From Megamerina dolium (Eukaryota > Arthropoda > Insecta > Diptera > Megamerinidae): DNA of 64,000 bases. Of this stretch, positions 26,040 to 36,306 are shown piece after piece. The position numbers and the translations under genes are program-made. The notes below the pieces were generated by a model that worked only from the letters and a program-made list of their open reading frames with translations, had not been told where the DNA came from and ran no database searches. The stretch covers positions 43,295,554 to 43,359,553 of the forward strand of contig OY978525.1 of NCBI GenBank assembly GCA_963854835.1. The letters are read 5' to 3'. Every line of letters begins with the position of its first letter. The first letter of the stretch is position 1.

Positions 26040-26892
26040 CGATCTATATAATTCAATGTTTAAAGATGATTTCATGTAAATGTTGACTGCTGCTGCGCCT
26101 CAAATGGTCCTTACGCTGGTTCCAATTTTGGCATACTTTCTCATATCGGCCGGTATCTCACGAACAAATTCTTCAATATTAGCTTCGAGTGCGTCAACCA
26201 TTGCCTGCTTGTCGCTATAGACATGAGCCTTAACATAGCGCCACAAAAAATAGTCTAAAGGCGTTAAATTGCACGATCTAGGCGGCCAATTGACCGGCCC
26301 CAAACGTGAAATAAACTGTTCACTGAGCTCGCCTCTCAGATGGGCCATTGTTTCGCGTGCTGTGGGGCATGTGGCACCGTTTTGTTGAAACTACATGTCA
26401 GCCAAGTCCAGCTCTTCCATTTTGGGCAAAAAAAAGTTTGAAATCATCGCACGGTAGCGCTCGCCATTCACAGTAACGTCCCTGCCTTCGTCGTCTTTGA
26501 AAAAGTACGGTCCAATGATGCCACCGGCCCATAATCCACACCAAATAGTGCATTTTTTGGGATGCATTGGCAGTTGATGCAATGCTTCTGGCTGCTCTTC
26601 ACACCAAATACGGAAATTTTGATTGTTTATGTATCCATTCAACCAGAAATGAGCTTCGTCGCAGAACACAATTTTCCAATAAAAAGGTGGATCTTCATCC
26701 AACTTTGCCAGCGCCCATTTACCAAAAGTTATCCATTGTATTTTAAAAGGTTTTACACCCAAATCCTTCCGCAAAATTTTCCACATAGTGGAGTAACAGA
26801 GGCTCGGCTGCGAACGGCGCTGAATAACCTGCAAGCGTTGTTTGTTTGTAAGTCGATTCAATGTTAAATTATAGACCAAACTGAACATGTTA
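26040..26892 (-). pseudogene. DD41D mariner transposase, split by the R1-clade insertion
   Basis: Minus-strand reading from 26888: LTLNRLTNKQRLQVIQ, then a jump to STMWKILRKDLGVKPFKIQ, so most of the first HTH is deleted. Next come FCDEAHFWLNGYINNQNFRI (first Asp), GGIIGPYFFKDDEGRDVTVN, a stop codon, FQQNGATCPTARETM (the second catalytic Asp is Asn) and PPRSCNLTPLDYFLWRYVK with the third Asp 42 positions on. A frameshift ends the readable part at about 26110. It is dead by several criteria. Its 5' end continues beyond 32571, on the far side of the inserted LINE. Confidence 0.85.
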
Positions 26893-26908
26893 CTGTCACA
26901 TGTTACAC
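26893..26908. repeat. 16-bp target-site duplication of the R1-clade element
   Basis: CTGTCACATGTTACAC here and at 32556-32571, identical. It brackets 26909-32555 exactly and interrupts the mariner. Confidence 0.93.
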
Positions 26909-27059
26909 TCAGTTCGTATTGTGCTGTCGTCGCGATCAGACGTGTTTTCTCTGTGCGCGATAGTGTACTAGTTCGAATTGTGTTTTGTAACTGTGTTACC
27001 GATAACTGTTAAGTGCATTATTGTTGGTGGCTTCTGTGTTGTCAGCGGAGCCTCAATAA

Positions 27060-27282
27060 TTCGCGGAGTTTGTCCTTTTTGTGACCTTAATTCGCGGGAG
27101 CCCTAGCGCTCCATTGTACTTATTGTTGTGTTAGATTCGCGGAAGCCCTAGCGCTCCGCTGTGTTAGTTGTTTGTGCTCTGTGCAGAGTACTATTCATTG
27201 TACATTGTGCATATTGTTTCGCGGAAGCCCTAGCGCTCCATTTAATTCGCGGAGTTTGTCCTTCGTTGACCTTGTTCGCGGA
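27060..27282 (+). repeat. repeated modules in the R1-clade 5' leader
   Basis: TTCGCGGRAGCCCTAGCGCT followed by CC occurs at 27091, 27136 and 27218, and the shorter TTCGCGGAGTTTGTCCTT at 27060 and 27246 (the latter two each followed by a GACCTT), with TTCGCGGA again at 27275. The core contains the palindrome AGCGCT. Repeats in 5' leaders of LINEs often carry promoter or RNA-structure function; that is inference here. Confidence 0.75.
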
Positions 27283-27385
27283 GTATATATAAATATCGTG
27301 TTAGTGCAGTGACTACTTTCTTGTTGCTATTCCCCTTACTGTCTTCTGTACTTGTGACTCGTGAGACTCAGTGCTTTTTGTGGCA

Positions 27386-28573
27386 ATGCCACCTAGGAAA
27401 AGGAGTCGTCCGCGTAGTGGAAGTGACAGTCAGGCGCCGATGGAGTCTGACGTCACTACTGGAGCAGAAGTGCAAACTGTAGGCTCGTCGGATGACGAAT
27501 GCAATCCGTTCCTCGTGACCGCGCCGCGTAAAACAAAAAAAGCAAAAACGAGTGGCAATGCAGCGAATGGCGACGTACCGGCTGCACTTAAAACATTGAC
27601 GGCGAAAATCACCGAAGTGCTCTTGAGTGAGGATGGTAAGTTTGTGGGAGCTGCGGGGAGGGTATTAAAATACGTTGGGGAATTTGAGGCGCATCTCATG
27701 CACCTCATGGTTGAGAATGCTGAGTTAAAGGGCCAGCTTAAAGCCTATAAGGAGTGTGCCGGAGCCGCTGCGGCTGCGCCTTCGCCGTCTTCTCGCGCGC
27801 CCCTGCCGCCTGCACGGGCGTTGCCGACACCGGTTGTGTCGAAGCCGGTGGAGACGTGGTCGCTCGTCGTGAGGAGCAAGAACCAGACGTCCGACGAAGT
27901 GGTTCGAAAAGTTGTTGAGGAAGTTGGCCCTACGCTTAAAGTCAGGGTGCATGAGGTGCGTCCCGTTAAGGGCGGGGGAGCGGTGATCCGGACCCCCTCG
28001 GTCGCGGAGCTTGATCGGGTGGCGAAGAACGCCAGGTTCGAGGAACTGGGGCTTAGTGTTAGTGTGAATGAGAAGCGAGGCGCGCGAGTTGTTGTCCAGG
28101 GGGTTCACCCGGAGATCACTCCTGACGATTTCATGCAGGAGCTCTTTGAGATGAACTTCAAGGAGAGCATGTCGCCGGCGGCTTTTAAGCAGGGTGTCAT
28201 ACTGGTGAGCTCACCCTGGAAGAGTGACGGTGCGCCAGTGAACGTCGTCTTGGAGGGATCCGATGCGGTGGTGTCGACCCTCCTGACGAACGGCCGCTGC
28301 TACATCAAGTGGTTTTCGTTCAGGGTGCGTCCATCCAGCCTGATGCCCGGCTGCTTTAGGTGTATGGGTTTCGACCACCGCGTGGCCGATTGCAAGGCTA
28401 AGGAGGATGTCTGTCGTCGGTGCGGGCGGCAGGGGCATCGCGTGGCGAGTTGCCGCAATGCAATGCATTGTCGCAACTGTGCCTTTAAGGGTAAGCCAGC
28501 TGACCATCTTATGATGTCACTGGATTGCCCGGTGTATGCGGCCATTGTTGCTCGTGCCAATGCCAGGCATTAA
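27386..28573 (+). CDS. R1-clade ORF1, Gag-like protein with CCHC zinc knuckles
   Basis: I chose the ATG at 27386 (GGCAATGCC context), giving MPPRKRSRPRSG and about 395 residues; the frame is open 15 bases upstream but without another ATG. A basic and low-complexity N-terminus is followed by an Ala/Pro-rich stretch (about 130-150), an RRM-like middle region and three Cys-His knuckles at the C-terminus (CFRCMGFDHRVADC, CRRCGRQGHRVASC, CRNCAFKGKPADH). It would bind element RNA in the ribonucleoprotein. Its TAA overlaps the ATG of ORF2 (TAATG), as in other elements that translate ORF2 by re-initiation. No lesions seen. Confidence 0.92.
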   Translation: MPPRKRSRPRSGSDSQAPMESDVTTGAEVQTVGSSDDECNPFLVTAPRKTKKAKTSGNAANGDVPAALKTLTAKITEVLLSEDGKFVGAAGRVLKYVGEFEAHLMHLMVENAELKGQLKAYKECAGAAAAAPSPSSRAPLPPARALPTPVVSKPVETWSLVVRSKNQTSDEVVRKVVEEVGPTLKVRVHEVRPVKGGGAVIRTPSVAELDRVAKNARFEELGLSVSVNEKRGARVVVQGVHPEITPDDFMQELFEMNFKESMSPAAFKQGVILVSSPWKSDGAPVNVVLEGSDAVVSTLLTNGRCYIKWFSFRVRPSSLMPGCFRCMGFDHRVADCKAKEDVCRRCGRQGHRVASCRNAMHCRNCAFKGKPADHLMMSLDCPVYAAIVARANARH

Positions 28574-31500
28574 TGGTTGTAAAGATCTTCCAGATCAATT
28601 GCCATGGGTCTTACCCCGTTATGTGTGAGTTAGGTGCGACGATGCTCGCTCACGGTTGCAGCATTGCGATGATCCAAGAGCCGTACGCAAACAATGGCGC
28701 GGTCCAGGGACTGCCCAGCTCTGTGCGGGTATTCCCGGATCTGAAGTGCGGTGCTGCAGTCGTGGTGAACAGCGTCGACGTTGAATGTATTCTAGTTAAT
28801 GCGTCTGATTGGGGTGTGTGTGTTAGAGTAGAGTTTTCGTTTGGTAGTTTGGTTGTCGTTAGCAGCTACTTTAAGTTTAGTCTGAGCATCGAGCCATATC
28901 TTGATTATCTTGATACGGTGCTGCTCTCGGAGAGCAGCACGCCTGTTATCATAGGCTTAGATGCGAACGCAGCCTCCTCGCTGTGGTTCAGTAAGATGTC
29001 CCAGCAATCGCTTGGATATCGGAACCACAGTCGAGGGGTCGTTCTGAGTGACTGGGTAGTTGCTAAGGGTATGCATGTGTTGAACGTTCCGTCCGAGTAT
29101 TTCACGTTTTCTAGCCTGGGTGGTGGTAGCGATATAGATGTAACTTTGGTGAATGATGCAGCACGGAGAATGTTTGAGTTTGATTGGTGTGTTAATGGCC
29201 GGTGGGGGGCTAGTGATCACAACTTGATTGAGATTGTGGTGGCTACCCCTACCACTGGTGTGTCCAATTTTATGTTTAATGTTAGACGGTGGCGTACTTG
29301 CGGTGTGAATTGGGTGCGCTTTTGTGAGAATGTTCGTGAGATTGTGTGTGAGACTTCAGTGAGTGTGTTTAGTGAGATGCCTTTGGATGAACAAATTGAC
29401 CTTCTGAACAGCAGTGTTTGGCAGGTCAATGATAGGATGTTCGATAGGTGGAAGCGTGTCGTCAGGAAGCGTGTGAAGTGGTGGACTAGTGAGCTCACCC
29501 TCCAGAAGCGCCTCGTCCGGCGACTGCGAAGACGTTTCCAGCGCGCTCGACGGGACGATTCGGAGGGTGTATCCCAGTGCAGGAGTGAGTTCCGTAGGGA
29601 AATGAATGTTTACAAGGAGATGATTGTTCGTGTTAAGGAAGAGGATTGGCGTAGTTTTGTTAGGGATAATAGGGACGATCCCTGGGGAAAAGTGTATAAG
29701 ATTTTCCGCGCGAAGAAGAATACGGATGTAAGTGTGCTCCGTGTTGGTAGATCGATGATATCAACATGGAGGGGGTGCATGAACGTCCTCTTGAATGAGT
29801 TTTTCCCCAGGGTGGTGGAGCCGGTACCTCCTCTTGAGGAGAGACCGATTCCTCCGTTAGAGACGAGTGAGCTAGACTATGCATTTAGCCTGGTTAGGTC
29901 GAGGCGTTCTCCGGGTATTGACGGGCTGACTGGCGAGATGTGTAAGCATCTGTGGAAGGCCATCCCGGAATACTTGGAGGCCATCTTCGATAAGTGCATA
30001 TGGGAGGGTATTTTTCCACGCGAGTGGAAAATAGCTAGGGTGGTAGTTCTCCTGAAGTCTCCTGATAAGGTCCGGAGTAACCCCCGGTCTTATCGGGGCA
30101 TCAGTCTCTTACCGGTGCTTGGCAAGGTGCTGGAACGGGTCATGGTGGAACGGCTTCAGGAGAGTATTGGTCAGCTTTCGGATAGGCAGTTTGGATTTCG
30201 TTCGGGTCGGAGTGTTGAGGATGCGTGGATGTACGTGAAAGATTCTGTGCGTGGCTCTACGAGCAAGTATGTTTTAGGTGTTTTCATTGATTTTAAGGGT
30301 GCGTTTGACTACCTGCGCTGGGATAGAGTGATTCAGCGTTTGATTGAGCTCGACTGTCGGGAGATTAGCCTGTGGAAGAGCTATTTTTCCGACAGAAGGG
30401 CATGTGTGTTTGGTGTGAATGATAGTGTTGATGTTAGTGTGGTGCGTGGCTGTCCGCAGGGGTCCATATGTGGTCCATTTATATGGAACCTCATGATGGA
30501 TTCCCTGTTGCGTCAGCTTGAGGTGTTGTGTAGGTGTTGCGCGTACGCGGACGATCTTTTGATATTAGTAGAGGGCCAATCTAGAGCCAGTATCGAAAGG
30601 ATAGGTCAAGATCTGCTGCAAGTTGTCCATGAATGGGGTTCTGGAGTGGGTGTGGATGTGTCGGCGGATAAGACGGTGATGATGTTGCTTAAAGGCAAGT
30701 TGTCGTCGTCTCGCCCGCCTACCATCAGCGTGAACGGCAGTTCCCTCAAGTATGCGACGGAGGTCAAATACTTGGGGGTTACTATGGGTGAGCGCCTTAA
30801 CTTTCTACCTCATATTGTGTGCATTAGGAAGCGTTTGTTAAATGTTGTGGGGCAAGTGCGCCGCATTGTTAGGTGTGATTGGGGCCTCAGTCGGCGTGCC
30901 GTCCGTATCGTGTACCGTGGTCTGTTCGTGGCCTGCGCCACGTTCGGGTCATCTATATGGTACGAGACGGCCATGCAGGTTGCTGGCCGAGCGAAAGTTT
31001 GTTCTTGTCAACGTGTTGTACTTTTAGCTTGTCTTCCTGTATGTCGCACTGTCTCTACGGAGGCAATGCAAGTGTTGATGGGTGTGCCTCCTCTTGACCT
31101 AGTCGTGACGGAGCGTGCTCTCTCCTTCTTTCTCAGGAGGGGGATGAATGAGCCCGTGCTGCGGTCTGGTTGGGTGTCCGGTAGTGACTTGGTGCGTGGG
31201 TATACTGAATGTAAGCGTATGTTTAGTGAATGTGTGTTGTCAAAGTGGCAGGATCGCTGAGATAACAGTCTCAACGGTCGTGTAACTTATAGTTTTGTCC
31301 CGGGGGTGCGCGCGTTGGTGGGGAATCCCGACTTTGGTTTCAACCTGAGCCTTGGTTTCCTGCTGACGGGCCATGGTAGTTTGAATGCGTTTTTGTTTGG
31401 TAAACGCTTGAGTGATAGCGAGGGGTGTATGTGTGGTGCAGATGTGGAGGACTGGCTGCACGTCCTGTGTGTGTGCCCTATTTACTCGGAGTTCAGAGAT

Positions 31501-31644
31501 CTGGATGGAATGGGGATCACACGCAGTGACGGGCAGTGGTGCTTCTCCAATATCTTAGCTAGTGATGTCCATGTTTTAGCCTTAAGTAATTTCGCGTGCT
31601 TGGTATTTAAACGGAGAAGGCTCATGGCAAGGCAGTCTGTATAG
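28573..31644 (+). pseudogene. R1-clade ORF2 (endonuclease-RT) with one nonsense codon
   Basis: Starts at ATG 28573 (MVVKIFQINCHG). N-terminal APE endonuclease: QEPYANNG, IGLDANAASSLWFSK, SDIDVTLVN, ASDHNLIEI (to about residue 230). RT: SPGIDGLTGEMCKHLW, SYRGISLLPVLGKVLERVMV, FGFRSGRSVEDAW, FIDFKGAFDYLRWDRV, GCPQGSICGPFIWNLMMDSL, YADDLLILVEG, KYLGVTMGERLNF. After LSKWQDR a TGA (31258-31260) interrupts the frame; the same frame continues without further stops to a TAG ending at 31644 and encodes the C-terminal GHGSLNAFLFGKRLSD and CMCGADVEDWLHVLCVCPIY knuckle. Related proteins usually have Trp at the stop, so a TGG-to-TGA change is likely. Full length would be about 1023 residues. Confidence 0.9.
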
Positions 31645-32555
31645 CCTTGTGTGTGCATGTTTTCTTGGGGGTATGTGTGAATGCGTTATTTCTTTTGGGT
31701 GGGTCTGGGGGGACTCGGGCTTCCGTCCGACGTCTTCCGGTCTCGCTTCGCGGGCGTTGTGTTTCGGCTTGCTGCTTCATGCAGCTCCCACAAACTAGGG
31801 GACAACGTCTTTGGGGGTCACTGTGTGGGGTTTCTGTCGAAACATTTATTTTGTCAATGGGTGGGAAGGTGCCAGCACTTGGCCGCTGGCTGTGAGTCGA
31901 GGCACAGCCGTTCGCTTTGCGATAAAACAATTACCTGTAGCGGCCTGGCTGGTACCTGTTGTCTGTTAAATTTAACGTTTACTTAGATTAAGCACATTTT
32001 GTAATTATTATTATTTATTATTATTAGCTTTAATTTTTCGTTATTTATTATTTATTGGTGGAGTTATTTACTTACTTATTCTGTTTTTCATTTTTGTGTT
32101 TTCTTCTGGCCACCAGTCCGGAGCTGAATGGTAGCTCAACTGGTAGTAGCCTCGGCTACGAAGTCTGACCGGAGACTATAATCTGGTACCACGGGGATCA
32201 GGAGCCCTTGGAGCTTGCTCCAACCTGATCGTTGGGAACGGCCCTTCGGGGAGCTTCGTGGTGGCTGTGGTTTATACCCAAAGGTACGCGGGTAGAGCAC
32301 GTTGCTCGGTGTGGAGTTGCACTCTCAACCGGGTGCTGGACCCCATAGTTCAGCAGAGGTTTAAGATGGGCCTCGATCCTCACCAAGGGTGGGTAGTGCG
32401 GCCATTCACGCACCCCAAATTGGTACCTCGGTGCTAGAAGGTGTTGCCTTCTAGTCTTGGGGGGCGCTTATCGACGCTTAATTCGATACGTTGTGCTTTG
32501 AGCGCCGTGAGATAGGCCTTCCAGGCAGGTACTCACGTTAAACCTACTCCTTCTT
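31645..32555 (+). other. R1-clade 3' untranslated region
   Basis: No long conserved frame. It ends in TAAACCTACTCCTTCTT directly before the target duplication, with no poly(A). A GC-rich stretch at 32190-32500 contains several short complementary segments, for example GAAGGTGTTGCCTTCTAG, which could be recognised by the element's own RT; this is inference. Confidence 0.6.
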
Positions 32556-32571
32556 CTGTCACATGTTACAC

Positions 32572-33319
32572 AGCTGAGATGCCAAAAACAGTGTTGCAGA
32601 AAAGAGAATGTTGCTAAGAATTCGGTATTATTTCTATTAAGCCATGTCCAGACTCACTTAATGTAGCTCTCATTCTTGTTTTATGAATCAAGTACTAAAT
32701 TAAGTAATTTATCATATAAAATCTGCTATCTAAATTACTTCATTCATTCTTAATTTATCATAAATTAAGAAATAAATCAAGAATATCACTAAATGTCATT
32801 TTGGTTTTCTGTGGTGATGGCAATATTAGCTGCATTCTTTTGTAACCGAGTTGCAAAACTCCAACACCAACTCGCATTTAATTTCCCTTTTACTTGAATA
32901 TAATTTCCCTTTAGTTACTTAGCAACGCTGGTGGTATATATGGTTGTTCGTGAAATTTATAAACGAAATAAAAACAAAAAAGAAAGAATTCTGCGGAATC
33001 TGTGGTAAATATATTCGTTTATTTAAAATAAATTTTTATTTGCACTTGCTTTGTTTTGCTTATTTTTGTTTATATTTACAATAATTTTACGTGTTGTTGA
33101 AATTTTCCAAGCACATTCCAGTAGTCTATTCACAATAGTGCTGTTTTTTTACTTTCCAACACTATAACTCATGTCTATTAAAATATAAGCAACTTCAATT
33201 GAACTCGGTTAAAATACACGATGTCGCTTATTTTTGTTGTTGCTTTGCATGCAGTTCGGCAAATAAGTCAGTGTTCTTTTGCAACTCGCGTGCAAAAGAA
33301 TGCGGCTATTATAAACATA
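32572..33319. other. mariner 5' flank and AT-rich DNA
   Basis: The first bases beyond the target duplication should be the displaced mariner 5' end, but it is not recognisable as coding. The rest is AT-rich with nothing recognised. Confidence 0.35.
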
Positions 33320-34257
33320 ACATATGTACATACATAGGTGCAGAACTCCGCGTAGGAAACCGTATATAAGTGAAAAATATCGCAAACTTCGTTTGGAATT
33401 CGCGCAAAAGCATTTAGACAAGGGAATTGATTTCTGGAAACGAGTATTATTTACAGATGAGTCAAAATACAATTTATTTGGAAGTGACGGTAGAGCCAAA
33501 ATTTGGAGAAAACCAGATACCGCAATGAACCCGAAACACTTAGTTCCTACGGTGAAGCATGGCGGTGGGAGTGTAATGTTTTGGGGCGCTGTCGCTGCAT
33601 CTGGAGTTGGAAATTTGGTATTTGTGGAGGGTAACATGTATCGCTTTTAATATAAATCTATTTTGAAACAAAACTTAAAAACATCGGTTGATAAACTATG
33701 CCTTGGTGAGAGTTGGATCTTCCAACAGGATAGCGATTTAAAACATACCGCCCACATCGTGAGGGACTGGCTGCTTTACTACGCTCCACAACAACTGTAT
33801 TCACCTCCTCAAAGCCCAGACTTAAATATTATTGAACACGTTTTGGAGCGGAAGATACGGAAACATCACATTACTAGTGCCCTAGTACTAAAAGAGAAGC
33901 TGCAACAGGAATGGCAACAAATAACGGCCCTTGAAATCGAAAATTTAGTCGTTTCAATGCCCCGATAGATATTTGGTAGATGCTCAACCAAATATTAAAC
34001 GACGACTTATTTTAACTTTTAGTGCCTTATCAAAGTATTTCCTTTTGATTTTCAAATCGTACGTAGACTTTTGTCATTGAATTTTTTTCGTTTTATGTTA
34101 ATAACTTGTTAAGTTTTTAATGAAATAAGATAATTTTTGCTATGTAATAATAAAAACATATTTAAAACAAAATTGCATCATTACTTCTTTTCATTATGCT
34201 TTTGGACATGTCAGATAGCAGAAATGGTCGCCGTACGTAGACTTTTGTCGCTCACTG
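33320..34257 (+). mobile_element. 5'-truncated Tc1-like transposon
   Basis: The frame begins in the middle of a Tc1 transposase: KPYISEKYRKLRLEFAQKHL, LFTDESKYNLFGSDG, KHGGGSVMFWGAVAASG; a TAA at 33648-33650 interrupts it, and the same frame continues with IFQQDSDLKHTAH and PPQSPDLNIIEHV (catalytic Glu, 34 residues after the second Asp) to 33968. The 3' end has an outer repeat CGTACGTAGACTTTTGTCGC at 34232, ending CACTG at 34257, and an inner copy at 34058-34079, so this is also an IR/DR element. The 5' end and DNA-binding domain are missing. Confidence 0.87.
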
Positions 34258-34259
34258 TA

Positions 34260-34326
<67 letters not shown>

Positions 34327-34345
34327 ATATATATATATGTATATA

Positions 34346-34394
<49 letters not shown>

Positions 34395-34402
34395 GTATAT
34401 AT
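34258..34402. repeat. (TA)n microsatellite
   Basis: TA/TATG repeat between the Tc1 3' end and the LTR of the intact gypsy-like element; its last ATAT is the left target-site copy of that element. Confidence 0.97.
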
Positions 34403-34840
34403 TGTAACGAGTATCGATAGTTGATTACTCATCACTATTGTGACTGACACTATTGGCAGCATCGAAACGAATGTCAACAAAAAGAAATGAGCGATAACCA
34501 GAACAAGCTAACGAGAAAGGAAGAGAAGAATCTCGATAAAGGAAGATTCTGGGGTGTTGCCAACAGAGTATAAATAGAGCCAGTGTTGAGAATTGACAAT
34601 CAATCTACTTCCGAACGTGATTGCGAAAACATTGATACAGAGGCAAAAGTTGCAAGTACATTTAAGTGTTATAGTAAATAGTTGATTGTAAACAGTGTTG
34701 ATTGTAAATAGAGATTATTAAATAAATTGTTGCTGTATATAGTTGTATAAAATAAGTGTTGCAGTTATCATTAACAGAATCCAGTGATCGAACAAGGTAA
34801 TTCAAATAGAATTAAACGTTCACAGAATAAAAACGTAACA
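34403..34840 (+). repeat. 5' LTR of family A element
   Basis: Runs from TGTAACGAGTATCGATAG to ACGTAACA. Contains a TATA box (TATAAATA, 34569-34576) and an AATAAA (34721-34726), giving a plausible U3-R-U5 layout with transcription starting about 30 bp after the TATA box. Confidence 0.95.
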
Positions 34841-34862
34841 ATTGGTGTCAGAAGTGGGATTC
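34841..34862 (+). other. primer-binding site
   Basis: TGGTGTCAGAAGTGGGAT starts two bases after the LTR. It begins with TGG, the complement of a tRNA CCA end. The pattern suits a leucine-type tRNA primer, but I could not check this against tRNA genes. The same site is kept in the decayed copy at about 43993-44010. Confidence 0.75.
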
Positions 34863-34869
34863 TGTAAAG

Positions 34870-36306
34870 ATGGTGAAAATTGACCAACTAAAAGTGGACC
34901 AGCTTAAAAAGCTGTTGGTAGAGATGAATCTATCGTCATCAGGTGCAAAGGCGGAACTGCTGGTGAGGCTGAGGCAAGCTATGGAGGCTAAGGGAATTAA
35001 TGTAGAAGAACATGAGTTCTTCGAGGAAGCCGATATACAAGCAGTTGTGCACGCTGAGGAAGAGAGCAAAATAGATTCGAGTGGTCAACTCATGGATTTC
35101 ATGAAAACCATGATGCTGCAGCAACAACAACAGCTACAAGAACACTCGGCTGAATTGCGTACAGAAATTCAAGGAAATGCGTCTCGCATTGACTCCAAGT
35201 TTCAAGAACATTCGGTACGTCAAGAAAACGCTATGGGAGAATTCCAGAAAACAATTGACTCCAAGCTTCAAGAACATTCGGCTCGTCAAGAACATGTCAT
35301 CGAAAAACTACAAAAGGGAATTGAGATTAGATTTCAGGAAATTTCCGGAGCTATTAATGACAAAGTCACAGAGCTGAAAGAACATGTGGATGATTTGGAT
35401 GATAAACTGAAGGAACATGTAGACCGACATGATGACTTGGAAGAAAAGCTTGAGAAATTAGAGCGCGAACTTAATAAAATAAAAATAAGTGGAGCAACCA
35501 CATCAGTGATAAGAGAGTCAACTACAATTAAACTAAAGCCACCAACATTTGACGGAAGCACGCCATTCAATATCTTCAAGCTTCAATTCGAGACAACAGC
35601 TTCGAAGAATCAATGGGATGACAGCGACAAGACTGCTGCTTTAATAGTCGCATTAAAAGGTAATGCTTCCGACGTGTTACAGATGATTCCAGAGAAAGAT
35701 CGTGGTAGCTACCAATCACTGATGGACACACTCCAGCGGAAATATGGAAATGAATACAAGAGTCAATTACATCGAGTGGAATTGAGATCGCGAGTGCAAC
35801 GGAGTAATGAGAGTCTTCAGGAATTCGCTTCCGATATTGAGCGCTTATGTCATCTAGCGTTCTCCGGTAATTCGGAAGAGTTCGTCGAAAAAATAAAAAT
35901 AGAGGCATTCATAGATGGCATACGTGATGGAGAGACAAAGCGTGCCCTAGTCATGTCACCAAGGAATACTTATGCCGAAAAAGTCAGTAGTGCCTTGACG
36001 TTTGAAGCCGCCAGTTTGATGTGTCGACCAATGCCACGGGTACGCCAACTAGAAACAGAAACAGCAGATCTGGTTGAAGCAGTGTGTCAGGCATTCAAAT
36101 CTGTAGTGCAGCCTGAAGCAAGAACAACAGGTCGACGCGAAATCAAATTTACTGGTAAGTGCTTTATTTGCGACAAACCAGGACACATGGCGCGTGACTG
36201 CCGTCTACGACGAAAGCGATCAAGATCGAATTCTCCAGGAAGACAAAAGAAGGAGAATAAGGTGGATAGCGATCGCTCCACTAACACAAATCCATCGTTA
36301 AACTAA
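34870..36306 (+). CDS. gag: Gag of family A, with N-terminal SAP domain
   Basis: 478 residues from an ATG just after the primer-binding site. Residues 5-40 (LKVDQLKKLLVEMNLSSSGA KAELLVRLRQAM) have the two-helix pattern of a SAP domain, a DNA-binding module. Residues about 75-205 are Gln/Glu-rich with three near-repeats of FQEHSARQE type and a coiled-coil with heptad Leu and Val. Residues about 220-370 form the retrotransposon Gag core (PPTFDGSTPFNIFKLQFE, LIVALKGNASDVLQMIP, YGNEYKSQLHRVELRSRVQ). A CCHC knuckle (CFICDKPGHMARDC) and a basic tail end the protein. Gag forms the particle; a SAP module could bring it to chromatin, which is inference. The frame ends at a TAA in a programmed frameshift site. 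Confidence 0.93.
   Translation: MVKIDQLKVDQLKKLLVEMNLSSSGAKAELLVRLRQAMEAKGINVEEHEFFEEADIQAVVHAEEESKIDSSGQLMDFMKTMMLQQQQQLQEHSAELRTEIQGNASRIDSKFQEHSVRQENAMGEFQKTIDSKLQEHSARQEHVIEKLQKGIEIRFQEISGAINDKVTELKEHVDDLDDKLKEHVDRHDDLEEKLEKLERELNKIKISGATTSVIRESTTIKLKPPTFDGSTPFNIFKLQFETTASKNQWDDSDKTAALIVALKGNASDVLQMIPEKDRGSYQSLMDTLQRKYGNEYKSQLHRVELRSRVQRSNESLQEFASDIERLCHLAFSGNSEEFVEKIKIEAFIDGIRDGETKRALVMSPRNTYAEKVSSALTFEAASLMCRPMPRVRQLETETADLVEAVCQAFKSVVQPEARTTGRREIKFTGKCFICDKPGHMARDCRLRRKRSRSNSPGRQKKENKVDSDRSTNTNPSLN

Larger units (their letters stand above)
26909..32555 (+). mobile_element. full-length R1-clade non-LTR retrotransposon
   Basis: A 5.65-kb element with a 477-bp 5' leader, ORF1, ORF2 and a 911-bp 3' region without a poly(A) tail, bracketed by a 16-bp duplication. 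ORF2 motifs (IGLDANAASSLWFSK, GCPQGSICGPFIWN) are typical of the R1 clade. GC content and codon use are clearly higher in GC than the surroundings. Some R1-clade families insert at fixed sequences; here the target is mariner DNA. One nonsense codon in ORF2 is the only clear lesion. Confidence 0.93.

Noticed and set aside
27430..31461. Minus-strand frames across the R1-clade element
   Set aside because: Antisense shadows produced by its GC-rich codon use.
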